A stretch of 64,000 bases of DNA from Bacteroidia bacterium (GCA_026391315.1 JAPLDT010000023.1:108866-172865), one strand, 5' to 3'; shown: positions 52,804 through 63,794, numbered from the stretch's first letter. A program made the numbers and translations. The notes: a model not told the origin generated them from the sequence alone.

Positions 52804-54450
<1,647 letters not shown>

Positions 54451-54472
54451 TTATTTATTGACAATCAATTAA

Positions 54473-54751
54473 TTAAGCAATAAAAAGAACATCTGTCTGG
54501 TTAACAAGCAGGTAATCTTTTCCATCGATAGTGAGTTCGGTACCTGAGTATTTTCCAAAGAAGACAACATCACCAACTTTAACTTCCATCACTTCATCTT
54601 TTTTTGCACTACCTACCAGAACAACTTTCCCGGAGAGTGGTTTTTCTTTAGCTGAATCAGGAATAATAATACCACCAGCTGTTTTTTTCTCTGCTTCCTG
54701 CGGCTCGATCAATACTTTGCCGGCAAGGATTTTACCTTTAAGTTCTGCCAT
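54473..54751 (-). CDS. groS: 10-kDa co-chaperonin GroES
   Basis: Lid of the GroEL chamber. The 92 residues include K-V-L-I-E-P-Q-E-A-E-K-K-T-A-G-G-I-I-I-P (mobile loop region) and V-F-F-G-K-Y-S-G-T. First gene of groES-groEL. The 278 bases upstream are A/T-rich; I looked for a CIRCE element and did not find one. Confidence 0.97.
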   Translation of the reverse strand: MAELKGKILAGKVLIEPQEAEKKTAGGIIIPDSAKEKPLSGKVVLVGSAKKDEVMEVKVGDVVFFGKYSGTELTIDGKDYLLVNQTDVLFIA

Positions 54752-54974
54752 TTTTAAATATTTATTTAATAATTAGTGTGAATAATATTTTTTATACCTC
54801 AACCCTATCAGATTTTGTGCCAAAGCGAATAAAAGTCATTTCAAATCCTTTTTCAGACAAAATTTCACCGAATTAATGGATAAAATTCAGAATAGCATTA
54901 TAAATGATTTAATTACAGATGATTAGTTGAATTTGTTTTTGTCAGGTAATTCTGACAAGATGACAGAAATTAAA

Positions 54975-55001
54975 AAGCCACTGCTTTTGGGGTAGTGGCT
55001 T
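54975..55001 (-). terminator. Terminator after secG
   Basis: AAGCCACT pairs with AGTGGCTT; on the minus strand it is followed by TTTAATTT. It ends the sigma-54 regulator-lptE-TPR-secG run. Confidence 0.75.
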
Positions 55002-55029
55002 AATGTCTTTCCGAAACGACTGGTTCCGG

Positions 55030-55371
55030 TTATTTAGTTTTTGAGGTGTCTTTTGTATTGGGTGCAGACTGTGGAAAAGTAGGTAAGGCCGACGGATCCT
55101 GAACACCTTGAATTTGCTGTTCGATGGCCGATTTGGCCTGTTGTCCCTGACGTGGCATGACGGCTGTTGCCCAAATGCATAGGATTACCAGACTTGCTGC
55201 CAGAATCCAGGTTCCTTTTTCAAGGAAGTCTGTAGTTTTACGTACGCCCATTACCTGATTGGAACTGGAGAATGAGGATGCCAATCCGCCTCCTTTTGAA
55301 TTTTGAACTAAAACAAGCAGGACGATAAGGAAACAAACAATAAAAATCAGGACTGAAATAAAAGTATACAT
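55030..55371 (-). CDS. secG: Preprotein translocase subunit SecG
   Basis: Auxiliary membrane subunit of the Sec channel. The 113 residues have two transmembrane helices (residues 4-24 and 56-72), linked by Q-N-S-K-G-G-G-L-A-S-S-F-S, the SecG signature. The Gln/Pro/Lys-rich tail is typical of Bacteroidota. It lies six bases after the TPR-like gene. Confidence 0.92.
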   Translation of the reverse strand: MYTFISVLIFIVCFLIVLLVLVQNSKGGGLASSFSSSNQVMGVRKTTDFLEKGTWILAASLVILCIWATAVMPRQGQQAKSAIEQQIQGVQDPSALPTFPQSAPNTKDTSKTK

Positions 55372-55377
55372 CTGGTA

Positions 55378-56160
55378 TTATTTAAGCATTTTTTTAATCT
55401 CTTCAATTTGCTCGGCAAAATAAGCACTTTTTTCGGGAAATTTCAAACTTAACCGTCTAAAAGAGTCAATTGCTTTTTGGAGATGTCCCTGTTTAAGATA
55501 AATTCTTGATAATGTTTCTGTTATGAATTCATCATTTTCGTTTTCCGAAGTGTCATTTATCTCAATCAGATCGTTTTGTGCAGTGGAAATGTCATTTCGT
55601 GGTTGTATGGTAGGATTCACTTTGATGAATTTCTCTATCAAATCAACTTTCTCTTCGGTTTTTTGAGCTTTTGTTTCAACCTGAACGACCATCGCATCTT
55701 CCTGGTTTTGATTAGATTCATCCAGTTGGAAAAGTGTATCTTGCTGGTCAAAACTTAACAGGTCAAAATCGATGATTTCAGGGTCAACCGGTTCTTTTGG
55801 GGCAAATTCTGGAAAATCGGTAGCAGTGATCTGTCTCTCTTCAGAAAGCTCAAAAAGAGGAGAGCTATTCAGTTTGGGTTTACCGGTTATCTGTAATTGT
55901 TTGGTTGTTTGTTCCCTGACAGTTTTTGGCTGAAGCAACCGATATAGAATAGCACGGTCTGTGGCGTAAATTGAACAGATCTTCAAATAAGAGTCGTAGC
56001 GAAAGTTTGCCTGAGAATGGAGATTATAGGTGTAAAGAAGTTGTGCCGATTGAAAATAGGGAAACTCTTCGACGATCTCCTTCAGATCTCCGATGGTCTG
56101 TTCTTTGAGCAATCCCGGTTTTTCAATAAACAGGAGCAACTGATCTTTGGTTACTGACAT
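55378..56160 (-). CDS. TPR-like protein between lptE and secG
   Basis: A 260-residue soluble protein. The N-terminal 85 residues are helical (L-K-E-I-V-E-E-F-P-Y-F-Q-S-A-Q-L-L). A long acidic, Gln-rich linker follows. The C-terminus carries one TPR-like unit (S-R-I-Y-L-K-Q-G-H-L-Q-K-A-I-D-S-F-R-R). Such a gene sits between lptE and secG in many Bacteroidota, by my recollection. Role unknown. Confidence 0.75.
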   Translation of the reverse strand: MSVTKDQLLLFIEKPGLLKEQTIGDLKEIVEEFPYFQSAQLLYTYNLHSQANFRYDSYLKICSIYATDRAILYRLLQPKTVREQTTKQLQITGKPKLNSSPLFELSEERQITATDFPEFAPKEPVDPEIIDFDLLSFDQQDTLFQLDESNQNQEDAMVVQVETKAQKTEEKVDLIEKFIKVNPTIQPRNDISTAQNDLIEINDTSENENDEFITETLSRIYLKQGHLQKAIDSFRRLSLKFPEKSAYFAEQIEEIKKMLK

Positions 56161-56262
56161 GGTCGATTATTCATGTAATTGGCTAATTCAATGCAATCTA
56201 TCTGCGATCTTTCTTCTTTCCCAAATATAATCAATCTTACAAGTTTGTAGGACGCAAATTTA

Positions 56263-56799
56263 TTACCAGTTGGATACGGATTTGTTAAAGATATCATCGA
56301 TCAACTGTGTGTTGATCACCAGTACTGCCTCATTTTCGACCTGGTTGATTGCTTTAGAGCTATCCCAGTCGTAATAGGCAGAGAAGGATGTATTAAAATC
56401 CTGGTCGTGGTTTTTGTTGTTGACAAAAATCACTTTGACGGTGATGGTGAGTCTGTTCATGGAGGCAAAATCGCGTCCGGTATCGCTTTTTTGAATGGAG
56501 AGTGGCCGGACATCGTATCCGGTAATCTCGCCCGAAAATTCCAGATCTCCCTGATCCTTGTTGATGGAAAGGCTTGTTTCATTGACAAATTTATCCTTCA
56601 GCGCCTCGGTAAATGACTGGCTTAGGGTTGGGTTGATCACTCTGGACCTGTTCCTGAAATAATCGACGAAAACGGTCTTCACATCAGGAGAGATGATTGC
56701 GCCGCTCATGGTGTAGGTAATTTTACAGCCTGATGTAGCAAGTAACAGTAAGATTGTCGTAAATAACTGAATTACAATATATTTCTTGTAAATTTTCAT
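56263..56799 (-). CDS. lptE: LPS-assembly lipoprotein LptE
   Basis: Plugs the LptD barrel that inserts lipopolysaccharide into the outer membrane. The 178 residues include a lipoprotein signal (L-L-L-L-A-T-S-G-C; Cys near 25). Y-T-M-S-G-A and V-D-Y-F-R-N-R-S-R-V-I-N-P-T-L-S-Q then match the Bacteroidota LptE family. Its ATG overlaps the stop of the sigma-54 regulator (ATGA). Confidence 0.88.
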   Translation of the reverse strand: MKIYKKYIVIQLFTTILLLLATSGCKITYTMSGAIISPDVKTVFVDYFRNRSRVINPTLSQSFTEALKDKFVNETSLSINKDQGDLEFSGEITGYDVRPLSIQKSDTGRDFASMNRLTITVKVIFVNNKNHDQDFNTSFSAYYDWDSSKAINQVENEAVLVINTQLIDDIFNKSVSNW

Positions 56800-58031
56800 T
56801 TTTGTTTAATGTTGTATTCCTTGATCTTCCTGTAAAGGGTCCTTTCAGAGATACCCAACTCCTCTGCGGCAAGTTTTCGTTTGCCGCTGTGTCTGTCCAG
56901 TGCTTTGAGAATTAGTTCCATCTCCTTCTCCTCAATGGAGAGTGATTCTTCAACAAATTCTTCAGTATCCTGGATGTGCGCTATAACGCCTGGTTTTGCA
57001 TAGCCGGGGAAGAGGGGTTCATCCTGATCGATGTTCTCTTTATCCTGGTGAAAAAGCTGCATGACTCCTTCTTCCGACTCTTCAGTACGAACAGTAGCAG
57101 TGGTACCTTTTGCCAGCTGGTTAAATTTCTCTTTCAGCTCGTCCAGCTCTTTCTTCAGCCCTATCAGGGCATTGAGCATCATGGTACGTTCGTTCTCCAG
57201 GGCCCTGGCATCAATCTCCTTGTGGTACAAAGCCGGAAGGAATCCGGGCTCCTCATTGGGGATGTAATGGACCAGCTTCTCCGAAGTGATATCCCTGTCT
57301 GTTTCAATGATAGAGATCTGTTCTGTGATATTTTTCAACTGCCTGACATTGCCGGGCCAGCGATAACCAAGAAATATTTTCTGGGCCTCCTCATTTAGCC
57401 GGATGGATGGCATTTTGTATCGTTCGGCAAAATCGTTCGCAAATTTTCTGAACAAAAGCAAGACATCGGTACCCCGTTCGCGCAAAGGCAAAACTTTGAT
57501 CGGAACCGTGTTGAGCCGGTAGTAAAGATCTTCCCTGAATTTGCCCTCTTTGATGGCGTTGGTCAGGTCAAAATTTGTGGCGGCAATCACCCTGACATTT
57601 GTCTTTTGGACCTGTGATGAGCCAACACGAATGAACTCGCCTGTCTCAAGCACCCTTAATAGCCTTACCTGTGTTGAGACGGGAAGTTCCCCGATCTCGT
57701 CCAGAAAGAGTGTTCCTCCGTCGGTCACCTCAAAGTAACCTTTGCGATCGTTGAGCGCTCCTGTAAATGATCCTTTTTCATGTCCAAAAAGCTCCGAGTC
57801 GATTGTCCCTTCCGGGATTGCGCCGCAGTTGATGGCGATGTATTTGCCGTGTTTTCGGGGCGAATAATAATGGATGATCTGGGGGAATGACTCTTTTCCG
57901 ACGCCACTCTCACCGCTGATCAGCACCGAAAGATCTGTCGGCGCAACCTGAAGGGCAACTTCTATGGCACGGTTCAGTCCGGGAGCATTCCCGATGATGC
58001 TGAAACGTTGTTTAATCTCCTGTATATCCAT
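56796..58031 (-). CDS. Sigma-54-dependent transcriptional activator without receiver domain
   Basis: A 411-residue AAA+ activator. It starts almost directly with the ATPase: Walker A G-E-S-G-V-G-K-E near 41, the sigma-54-contacting loop G-S-F-T-G-A near 87 (usual G-A-F-T-G-A), and D-E-I-G-E-L-P near 116. A Fis-type helix-turn-helix ends the protein (G-K-R-K-L-A-A-E-E-L-G-I-S-E-R-T-L-Y-R). There is no receiver or PAS domain, so it lacks an obvious input. It leads an operon with lptE, the TPR gene and secG. Confidence 0.93.
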   Translation of the reverse strand: MDIQEIKQRFSIIGNAPGLNRAIEVALQVAPTDLSVLISGESGVGKESFPQIIHYYSPRKHGKYIAINCGAIPEGTIDSELFGHEKGSFTGALNDRKGYFEVTDGGTLFLDEIGELPVSTQVRLLRVLETGEFIRVGSSQVQKTNVRVIAATNFDLTNAIKEGKFREDLYYRLNTVPIKVLPLRERGTDVLLLFRKFANDFAERYKMPSIRLNEEAQKIFLGYRWPGNVRQLKNITEQISIIETDRDITSEKLVHYIPNEEPGFLPALYHKEIDARALENERTMMLNALIGLKKELDELKEKFNQLAKGTTATVRTEESEEGVMQLFHQDKENIDQDEPLFPGYAKPGVIAHIQDTEEFVEESLSIEEKEMELILKALDRHSGKRKLAAEELGISERTLYRKIKEYNIKQK

Positions 58032-58056
58032 GCAATCAACTCGCTTTTTCGAACGA

Positions 58057-58064
58057 CAAATTTA
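58057..58064 (-). promoter_or_regulatory. -7 box (TAAATTTG) of the sigma-54 activator operon
   Basis: Exact TAnnTTTG on the minus strand, 25 bases from the ATG. A TTG about 22 bases further upstream could be the -33 box, slightly farther than usual. Confidence 0.45.
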
Positions 58065-58189
58065 GTATTAATCTGCGAATATCCGGCAAGGAAAGTTGAT
58101 CCGGCCAACCTGACAACTCTACTTTCCTTATTGTTGCTGTGCACAGTTAATCAAACAATGGCTATTTTTGTAAAAAATTAATGATGATC

Positions 58190-58966
58190 ATGACAACAAA
58201 ATTTATTGCTATCATCCCTTCCAGATATGGATCTTCGCGGTTTCCCGGGAAACCACTTGCCGACATTGCAGGGAAACCAATGATACAACGGGTCTATGAA
58301 CAAGTGGTTCAGGCCGTGGAGGAAGCATGGGTAGCAACGGATGATGAACGCATTGCATCAGCCGTTCGCGCTTTTGGTGGCAAGGTGGTGATGACTTCGG
58401 TAGATCACCGCAGTGGCACAGACCGATGTGCGGAGGCGGTTCGTAAAGTCAGTCAGGAGACAGGAATCCATTTTGACGTGGTCATCAACGTCCAGGGAGA
58501 TGAGCCTTTTATCCGGCCCGAACAAATTTCCATTCTTAAACAACCTTTTGAGGAGGAAGCTACTACCGAGATTGCTACTTTGATTCAGCGAATCCACCGG
58601 ACAGAGGTTCTTTTTAACCAGGCAGAGGCAAAAGTGGCCCTCGACATTCATGGTAATGCGCTGTTTTTTAGCAGAATGCCTATTCCAATAGTTTTTAAAT
58701 CGGAAGAATCTGATTGGATAAAAAAATTCAATTATTACTGTCACGTAGGGATTTATGCTTACCGGACCGATATTCTGGAGAAGCTCAGCAGATTGCCTGA
58801 AGGTCTTCTTGAGAAGGCCGAATCGTTGGAACAACTACGGTGGCTTGAGAATGGGTACACCATAAAAACGGTTGTCACGGACCACGCAACGGTGGGAATT
58901 GACACACCTGAAGAGCTTGAAATAATAGTTGCCTCGGGTATTGAAAAATATTATGCGAAGAACTAA
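58190..58966 (+). CDS. kdsB: 3-deoxy-manno-octulosonate cytidylyltransferase (CMP-KDO synthetase)
   Basis: Activates KDO for the lipopolysaccharide core. From the ATG at 58190 it is 258 residues (in-frame ATGs also at 58181 and 58184; a TATTTTTG box at 58163-58170 favours the later one). I-I-P-S-R-Y-G-S-S-R-F-P-G-K-P-L is the CTP-binding opening, with H-R-S-G-T-D-R near 72 and V-N-V-Q-G-D-E-P near 97, all family landmarks. glgB follows 55 bases downstream. Confidence 0.96.
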   Translation: MTTKFIAIIPSRYGSSRFPGKPLADIAGKPMIQRVYEQVVQAVEEAWVATDDERIASAVRAFGGKVVMTSVDHRSGTDRCAEAVRKVSQETGIHFDVVINVQGDEPFIRPEQISILKQPFEEEATTEIATLIQRIHRTEVLFNQAEAKVALDIHGNALFFSRMPIPIVFKSEESDWIKKFNYYCHVGIYAYRTDILEKLSRLPEGLLEKAESLEQLRWLENGYTIKTVVTDHATVGIDTPEELEIIVASGIEKYYAKN

Positions 58967-59021
58967 AGTGCGTTATTTGTAGTAACTTTAAACTCTTTGA
59001 ACCTGCTAAAACCTATATGCT

Positions 59022-61031
59022 ATGGACGTTCCCCGGTTGGTTAGAGAGGATGCTTATTTGCAGCCTTATACTTCAGACTTCCAGCGCTGGGCTGAAAAAT
59101 ACCGATCCAAAGAGAAGGAGTTGCTGGGCGCTATTTCTTTAAAGGATTTCGCTTGCGGGTACGATTATTTTGGTCTCTTCAAAACTGAAAAGGGCTGGGT
59201 TTTCCGCGATTGGGCTCCCAATGCCTCACGGATCTTCCTGATAGGGAATTTCAATGACTGGCAGGATCGTTCGGATTTTGAGTTGAAAAACATAGGTAAT
59301 GGTTCGTGGGAAATTGAATTACCTCATTCATCCATGCACCATGGCGATCTTTATGCACTCTCCATGTTTTGGTCCGGAGGATCGGGCAAAAGGATTCCGG
59401 CTTGGGCAAAAAGGGTTGTACAGGATAGTGAGACAAATATTTTCAATGCCCAGGTGTGGGCTCCCAGGGACTCTTTTCGTTTTGCCCACCATTTTATCCC
59501 AACCAAAGAGGCTCCAATTATTTATGAATCGCATGTTGGAATGGCAGGGGAGGAACCCAGGGTCCATACTTTCAACGAATTCAGGTACGAAATGTTGCCC
59601 CGTATCAAGGCAGCCGGATACAACACCATTCAGCTGATGGCCATTCCGGAGCATCCTTATTACGGAAGCTTTGGTTACCATGTCTCCAGTTTCTTTGCCC
59701 CTTCTTCCAGATTTGGTACGCCGGAAGAGTTGAAGCACCTGATTGATGAGGCACACGGCATGGGCATGTCGGTGGTGATGGATCTGGTCCATTCCCACGC
59801 GGTAAAAAATGTGAACGAGGGATTGGGATTGTACGATGGAACCAGAACCCAGTTTTTTCATGAAGGTGCACGGGGGGAGCACCCGGCCTGGGATTCATAC
59901 TGTTTCAACTATTCAAAGAATGAAGTGATTCACTTCCTGCTTTCAAATATCAAATATTGGCTTACAGAATTCCGCTTCGATGGTTTCCGCTTCGATGGTG
60001 TGACAAGTATGCTTTACTTTGACCATGGATTGGGTAAGGCATTTACCAATTATGCCGACTATTTTACCCCCAACCTCGATGATGAGGCGGTGGTCTATTT
60101 TATGCTGGCCAACAAGCTGGCCCACGAAATTAATCCGCACGTACTTTCTATTGCGGAGGAGATGAGTGGCTTGCCCGGACTGGCTGCACCACTTAGCAGC
60201 GGAGGTTTGGGTTTTGACTATCGGATGTCGATGGGGGTTCCGGATCTCTGGATCAAACTGATCAAAGAACAGCAGGATCAGGAATGGAATGTCGGGCATC
60301 TCTTTTACGAATTGACGGCCCATCGTCCCGAAGAGAAAGTGGTGAGTTATGTTGAGAGCCACGATCAGGCCATGGTGGGCGACAAGACCATTATCTTCAG
60401 ATTGATCGATAAGGAGATGTACTACAGCATGCGCAAAGATCAGCCCAACCTGACAGTGGATCGGGGTATCGCACTGCACAAAATGATCCGGTTGGTTACG
60501 ATCGGTTGTGCCGGAGGCGCTTATCTCAATTTTATGGGGAATGAGTTCGGGCATCCTGAATGGATTGATTTCCCAAGGGAAGGAAACGGTTGGTCGTACC
60601 AGCATGCCCGCAGAATCTGGAGTGTTGCAGAAAATTCCGAACTGAAATTTCACTGGTTGCTTGATTTTGACAGGGACATGATCCATCTTTTCAAGCAGGA
60701 GCGACTACTGGAGGTTCCTGAAATTTGGCGCATCCACGACAACATGCCCGATCAGGTACTTGCCTTCAAACGAAAAAACATGCTCTTTGTCTTCAATTTT
60801 AATCCGGACAAATCTTTTGAAGATTACGGAATTCACTGTGAACCAGCCAAATTTAAAGTGATTCTTCAAACTGATGCCCACATTTATGGTGGTTTCAACC
60901 GCATTGACGAAAGAATGACCTATTATTCATTGCCCGAAAGTGGTTTGGGATCGCCACACCAATTGAAGCTCTATCTTCCTGCAAGGACAGCCATCGTTTT
61001 GCAGCAGCAGCCATATACGAAGGTGAGATGA
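59022..61031 (+). CDS. glgB: 1,4-alpha-glucan branching enzyme (eukaryotic-like GH13)
   Basis: Adds alpha-1,6 branches to glycogen. The 669 residues resemble the shorter, eukaryotic-like branching enzymes in size and opening (D-A-Y-L-Q-P-Y). A CBM48 domain is near 60-150 (F-R-D-W-A-P-N-A-S-R-I-F-L-I-G-D-F-style block, here G-N-F-N-D-W). The GH13 barrel has the nucleophile in F-R-F-D-G-V (Asp about 328), the acid in I-A-E-E-M-S-G (Glu about 378), and V-E-S-H-D-Q near 446. No other glycogen gene is in the window. Confidence 0.95.
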   Translation: MDVPRLVREDAYLQPYTSDFQRWAEKYRSKEKELLGAISLKDFACGYDYFGLFKTEKGWVFRDWAPNASRIFLIGNFNDWQDRSDFELKNIGNGSWEIELPHSSMHHGDLYALSMFWSGGSGKRIPAWAKRVVQDSETNIFNAQVWAPRDSFRFAHHFIPTKEAPIIYESHVGMAGEEPRVHTFNEFRYEMLPRIKAAGYNTIQLMAIPEHPYYGSFGYHVSSFFAPSSRFGTPEELKHLIDEAHGMGMSVVMDLVHSHAVKNVNEGLGLYDGTRTQFFHEGARGEHPAWDSYCFNYSKNEVIHFLLSNIKYWLTEFRFDGFRFDGVTSMLYFDHGLGKAFTNYADYFTPNLDDEAVVYFMLANKLAHEINPHVLSIAEEMSGLPGLAAPLSSGGLGFDYRMSMGVPDLWIKLIKEQQDQEWNVGHLFYELTAHRPEEKVVSYVESHDQAMVGDKTIIFRLIDKEMYYSMRKDQPNLTVDRGIALHKMIRLVTIGCAGGAYLNFMGNEFGHPEWIDFPREGNGWSYQHARRIWSVAENSELKFHWLLDFDRDMIHLFKQERLLEVPEIWRIHDNMPDQVLAFKRKNMLFVFNFNPDKSFEDYGIHCEPAKFKVILQTDAHIYGGFNRIDERMTYYSLPESGLGSPHQLKLYLPARTAIVLQQQPYTKVR

Positions 61032-61039
61032 GGGTCTCT

Positions 61040-61241
61040 ACCACAAATTACACAAATTGTCTGAAGCAGGATTTTCAGAATTAAAGAATAAACAGAATTG
61101 GGAAACATTTCAAACAAAATAAACCCATCAACCCTTCGACCCTTCGGTTTCGCTCAGGGACCGGGTGCATTTTTTGATATTTTGGTCTCTTCTCAATCTC
61201 TTTTCACCGTTTCTCCGTTTCAATATTTCAACGCGTCACTC
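61040..61241. repeat. Left arms of nested inverted repeats around the PH-like and MFS genes
   Basis: The outer arm, about 61040-61122 (AGAATTGGGAAACA near its end), is the imperfect reverse complement of about 63505-63590. A GGTCCCTGAG-family word lies at 61134-61165 (CCCTTCGGTTTCGCTCAGGG). The inner arm 61207-61241 is an exact 35-base inverted match of 63311-63345. The glgB/PH-gene gap (61032-61275) is filled by this material. Confidence 0.8.
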
Positions 61242-61275
61242 TCCCCTTCTCCCCCTCGCCAAGTCTCCCCCTCTT

Positions 61276-61722
61276 TCATTTTATCAATACCATAATCTCT
61301 TCCACCAATATTTTCCTCTCCTTAAACGGGATGGCAGAAAGGCAAATAGCCGGGTAACTTGCCATTCCCTGTTTTAGCTTGACGGTGAGGTATAGGTCCC
61401 ATTTCAGTCCGAAGAGATATTTTTTGACTTTGACTTGCCGTAGGGAAGCAGCTGGAAAATCAATGGATTCATAGCTCCTGTCGACTGAAAACAATGCATA
61501 ATACCTGATCAGTATTTTGTTGTTTTCAAGCTGAAAGCGCACATAGTTGAAGTTCAGTATCCTATTAAGTATCAGTCCGATAATTAACAGGCAAGCCAGG
61601 ATTAGCACGATCTCAAATCGTTGAAAAAAAACGGCAACAGACATGGTCAGGAGCAACACCAAACCCGAAACCATCAGGCTGTTTTTGAGAAATGCGAGAT
61701 GCTTTTTGTTGTTGTAGAGCAT
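61276..61722 (-). CDS. Small membrane protein with PH-like (bacterial PH) fold
   Basis: A 148-residue protein with two membrane helices (about 12-30 and 33-50: SLMVSGLVLLLTMSVAVFF and IVLILACLLIIGLIL). Then a strand-rich domain: V-R-F-Q-L-E-N-N-K-I-L-I-R-Y-Y-A-L-F and L-R-Q-V-K-V-K-K-Y-L-F-G. This fits bPH domain proteins. Function unknown. The gene lies inside the inverted-repeat block, convergent on glgB, with an ATTACAAATTACAGATTACA repeat directly upstream. Confidence 0.6.
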   Translation of the reverse strand: MLYNNKKHLAFLKNSLMVSGLVLLLTMSVAVFFQRFEIVLILACLLIIGLILNRILNFNYVRFQLENNKILIRYYALFSVDRSYESIDFPAASLRQVKVKKYLFGLKWDLYLTVKLKQGMASYPAICLSAIPFKERKILVEEIMVLIK

Positions 61723-61730
61723 AAAAAATT

Positions 61731-62020
61731 ACAAATTACAGATTACAAATTATGGTGAAATTAGGAAAGATTTGTTGGTTATCATGATTTTTCATCAACT
61801 GGTGATTAGTTAGGTTTCTAATATAGCCAAAGATGGGTTGTACTTGTTTGCAAATCCCCTATCTTAGTAGCTGGGATCGATTTTTCTGCAATCGCATGAA
61901 GCTGTTGGCCTTTAGCTATTGGCTGTTAGCTGATTTTTACCAGTGGGGGTATCATTCCAATCTTTCGACCCTTCGGCCCTTCGACAGGCTCAGGGACCGC
62001 AAGCTCAGGGACCGGTAACA
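61731..62020. repeat. Repeat-rich gap between PH-like and MFS genes
   Basis: Holds ATTACAAATTACAGATTACA at its left end, a GCTATTGGCTGTTAGCTGATT-type word near 61915-61937 (shortened here), and a CCCTTCGGCCCTTCGACAGG then CTCAGGGACCG compound at about 61968-62016, with a second CTCAGGGACCGG. No gene or clear promoter. Confidence 0.6.
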
Positions 62021-62040
62021 TGAATAAAAATGTGAGATAG

Positions 62041-63258
62041 ATGAGTGTAATACAAGAAGTAAACCTGACAAACGGCAAGCGCAGTTCTCAATCCTACATT
62101 TTGGCAACGGCTTTTTTGGCTTTGTTCGCGATTGTAGGATTTGCCCTCTACGGACCACCATTCTTTTATGATTTTATGACGAAAGAGTTTGGGTGGTCCA
62201 GGTCTGTTGTCACTTCAGGTAATGCCCTGGGTAAATTGCTTGTTGCCCCCTTGTTCGGTTTTCTGGCAGGATGGCTGATTGATTCTTATGGTCCGCGAAA
62301 ACTGATGCTAACCGGAGCATTGTTTGCAGGAACTGCCCTGATCGGATTGAGCCTTTCAAGTTCGCTGGGAATGTTCTACCTGTTTTATGTTTTTAACGCG
62401 CTGGGTTATGTTTTTGGCGGTCCGCTTCCTTGTCAGGTATTGATATCTAGGTGGTTCGACAAGAACAGGGGAAAAGCAATGGGCATAGCCTACCTGGGAA
62501 TTGGTACCGGCGGAGCATTGGTCCCGCTGATTTCAGCAGCGCTGGAAAAGAATCTCGGCTGGCACATGGCGCTCGCTTCTCTTGGTATTCTGATCGTCCT
62601 GATAGCCTTTCCCATGGCCTGGTTTATCAAGGATCCCTCCCGAAATCAGGTTGAAAAAACAAAACCCACCGAAATAGTTCCGATCAAATCGATTCTCCAA
62701 AATCCGAATTTTTACCTGTTGGCCATTGGGAGCATGTGTTCTATCGGAGCGGTCGGCAGCATCGTTCAGCATCTGAAACTCTACCTGCGGGATTTGGACT
62801 ATTCCCAGACCAATGCCGCGCAGATAGCCTCTTTTTTGATGTTTTCCAGTCTGGCCGGCCGGGTTCTGATGGGATTTCTGGCCGATCTGATCAACCGGAA
62901 ATATGTGATGATCCTTATTTACCTGATTGTCGCATGCACGATTCCATTGTTGTTACTCCCCGACTTTCCTGGCAGGATCTACCTTTTTGCCATCATTTTC
63001 GGCATCGGACTGGGTGGCGACTACATGATCATTCCACTGATGGCTGCCGATTTGTTTGGTTTACGGGCACTGGGCCGGACGATGGGAATCATCTTGGTAG
63101 CCGATGGGATTGCCGAATCACTCTTTCCGATGCTGGTAGGGCACCTATACGATACTGCAACCAAAAGCTACTCGACCGGATTTGTTTTTCTGATTGGGCT
63201 AGCGTTGCTCGGGGCGGTGATTGTGGCTTTTCTGCCAAAGACGAGGAGAGAAACGTGA
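62041..63258 (+). CDS. MFS transporter, oxalate/formate antiporter-like (OFA) family
   Basis: A 405-residue carrier with 12 membrane segments. The OFA/MCT-like signature shows in the first half: F-G-W-S-R-S-V-V-T-S-G near 52 and D-S-Y-G-P-R-K-L-M near 81, then W-F-D-K-N-R-G-K-A-M-G-I-A near 137. The substrate is probably a small monocarboxylate or dicarboxylate, but cannot be told from sequence. No co-transcribed enzyme is visible. Inverted repeats flank the gene with its PH-like neighbour. Confidence 0.88.
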   Translation: MSVIQEVNLTNGKRSSQSYILATAFLALFAIVGFALYGPPFFYDFMTKEFGWSRSVVTSGNALGKLLVAPLFGFLAGWLIDSYGPRKLMLTGALFAGTALIGLSLSSSLGMFYLFYVFNALGYVFGGPLPCQVLISRWFDKNRGKAMGIAYLGIGTGGALVPLISAALEKNLGWHMALASLGILIVLIAFPMAWFIKDPSRNQVEKTKPTEIVPIKSILQNPNFYLLAIGSMCSIGAVGSIVQHLKLYLRDLDYSQTNAAQIASFLMFSSLAGRVLMGFLADLINRKYVMILIYLIVACTIPLLLLPDFPGRIYLFAIIFGIGLGGDYMIIPLMAADLFGLRALGRTMGIILVADGIAESLFPMLVGHLYDTATKSYSTGFVFLIGLALLGAVIVAFLPKTRRET

Positions 63259-63261
63259 AAC

Positions 63262-63590
63262 GGAGAAACGGGGCAACGGAGGGGGCGTCTGGGCGAAGGG
63301 GAGATGGGGCGAGTGACGCGTTGAAATATTGAAACGGAGAAACGGGGAAGAAGGATTAGGGGACTTGGGGAAAGAACTCCTAAAAGTTGAAACGGAGAAA
63401 CGGAGATATGTCTTGTTAATTCAATCTGTGTAATTGTTTTCAAGCGGTGGCCATAAGTTTATCTGAGGCTATTTGTGTAATTTGTGTAATTTGTGGTGGA
63501 GAGGATTTGAGGGATTTATTTTGTTCGAACTGTTTCCCAATTCTGTTCATTCTGAAATTCTGTAAATTCTGCTTCTGACAATTTGTAAGA
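63262..63590. repeat. Right arms of nested inverted repeats, with GAAACGGAGAAACGG runs
   Basis: Directly after the MFS stop, GAAACGGAGAAACGG-type words occur three times. The exact 35-base inner arm is 63311-63345; the outer arm, about 63505-63590, mirrors 61040-61122. Between them is a TTTGTGTAATTTGTGTAATT tract. From 63591 to 63794 I see only A/T-rich sequence with TACACGTA/ACACGTGT dyads and a TATATTTG word near 63754-63761; no gene. Confidence 0.8.
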
Positions 63591-63794
63591 GGTTAATTCT
63601 TATCTTGGTAAAATAAAACCGACCATGGCTGTACATAGCCAGAAACCGTTCCAGGGATATATATTGCTTTACCCTTTTTATAAACGAGTTGACAGGCAAG
63701 CAAGAACACACGTGTAGTATAAAATATATTTACACGTAGCGTATTTTTATTTGTATATTTGCACGTATATTATTTTATCAAAATTAATAGTGCT

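Noticed and set aside
54752..55029. CIRCE operator or clear promoter before groES
   Set aside because: No TTAGCACTC-N9-GAGTGCTAA; a TTTG and a TATAAA lie too far apart (24 bases) to call.
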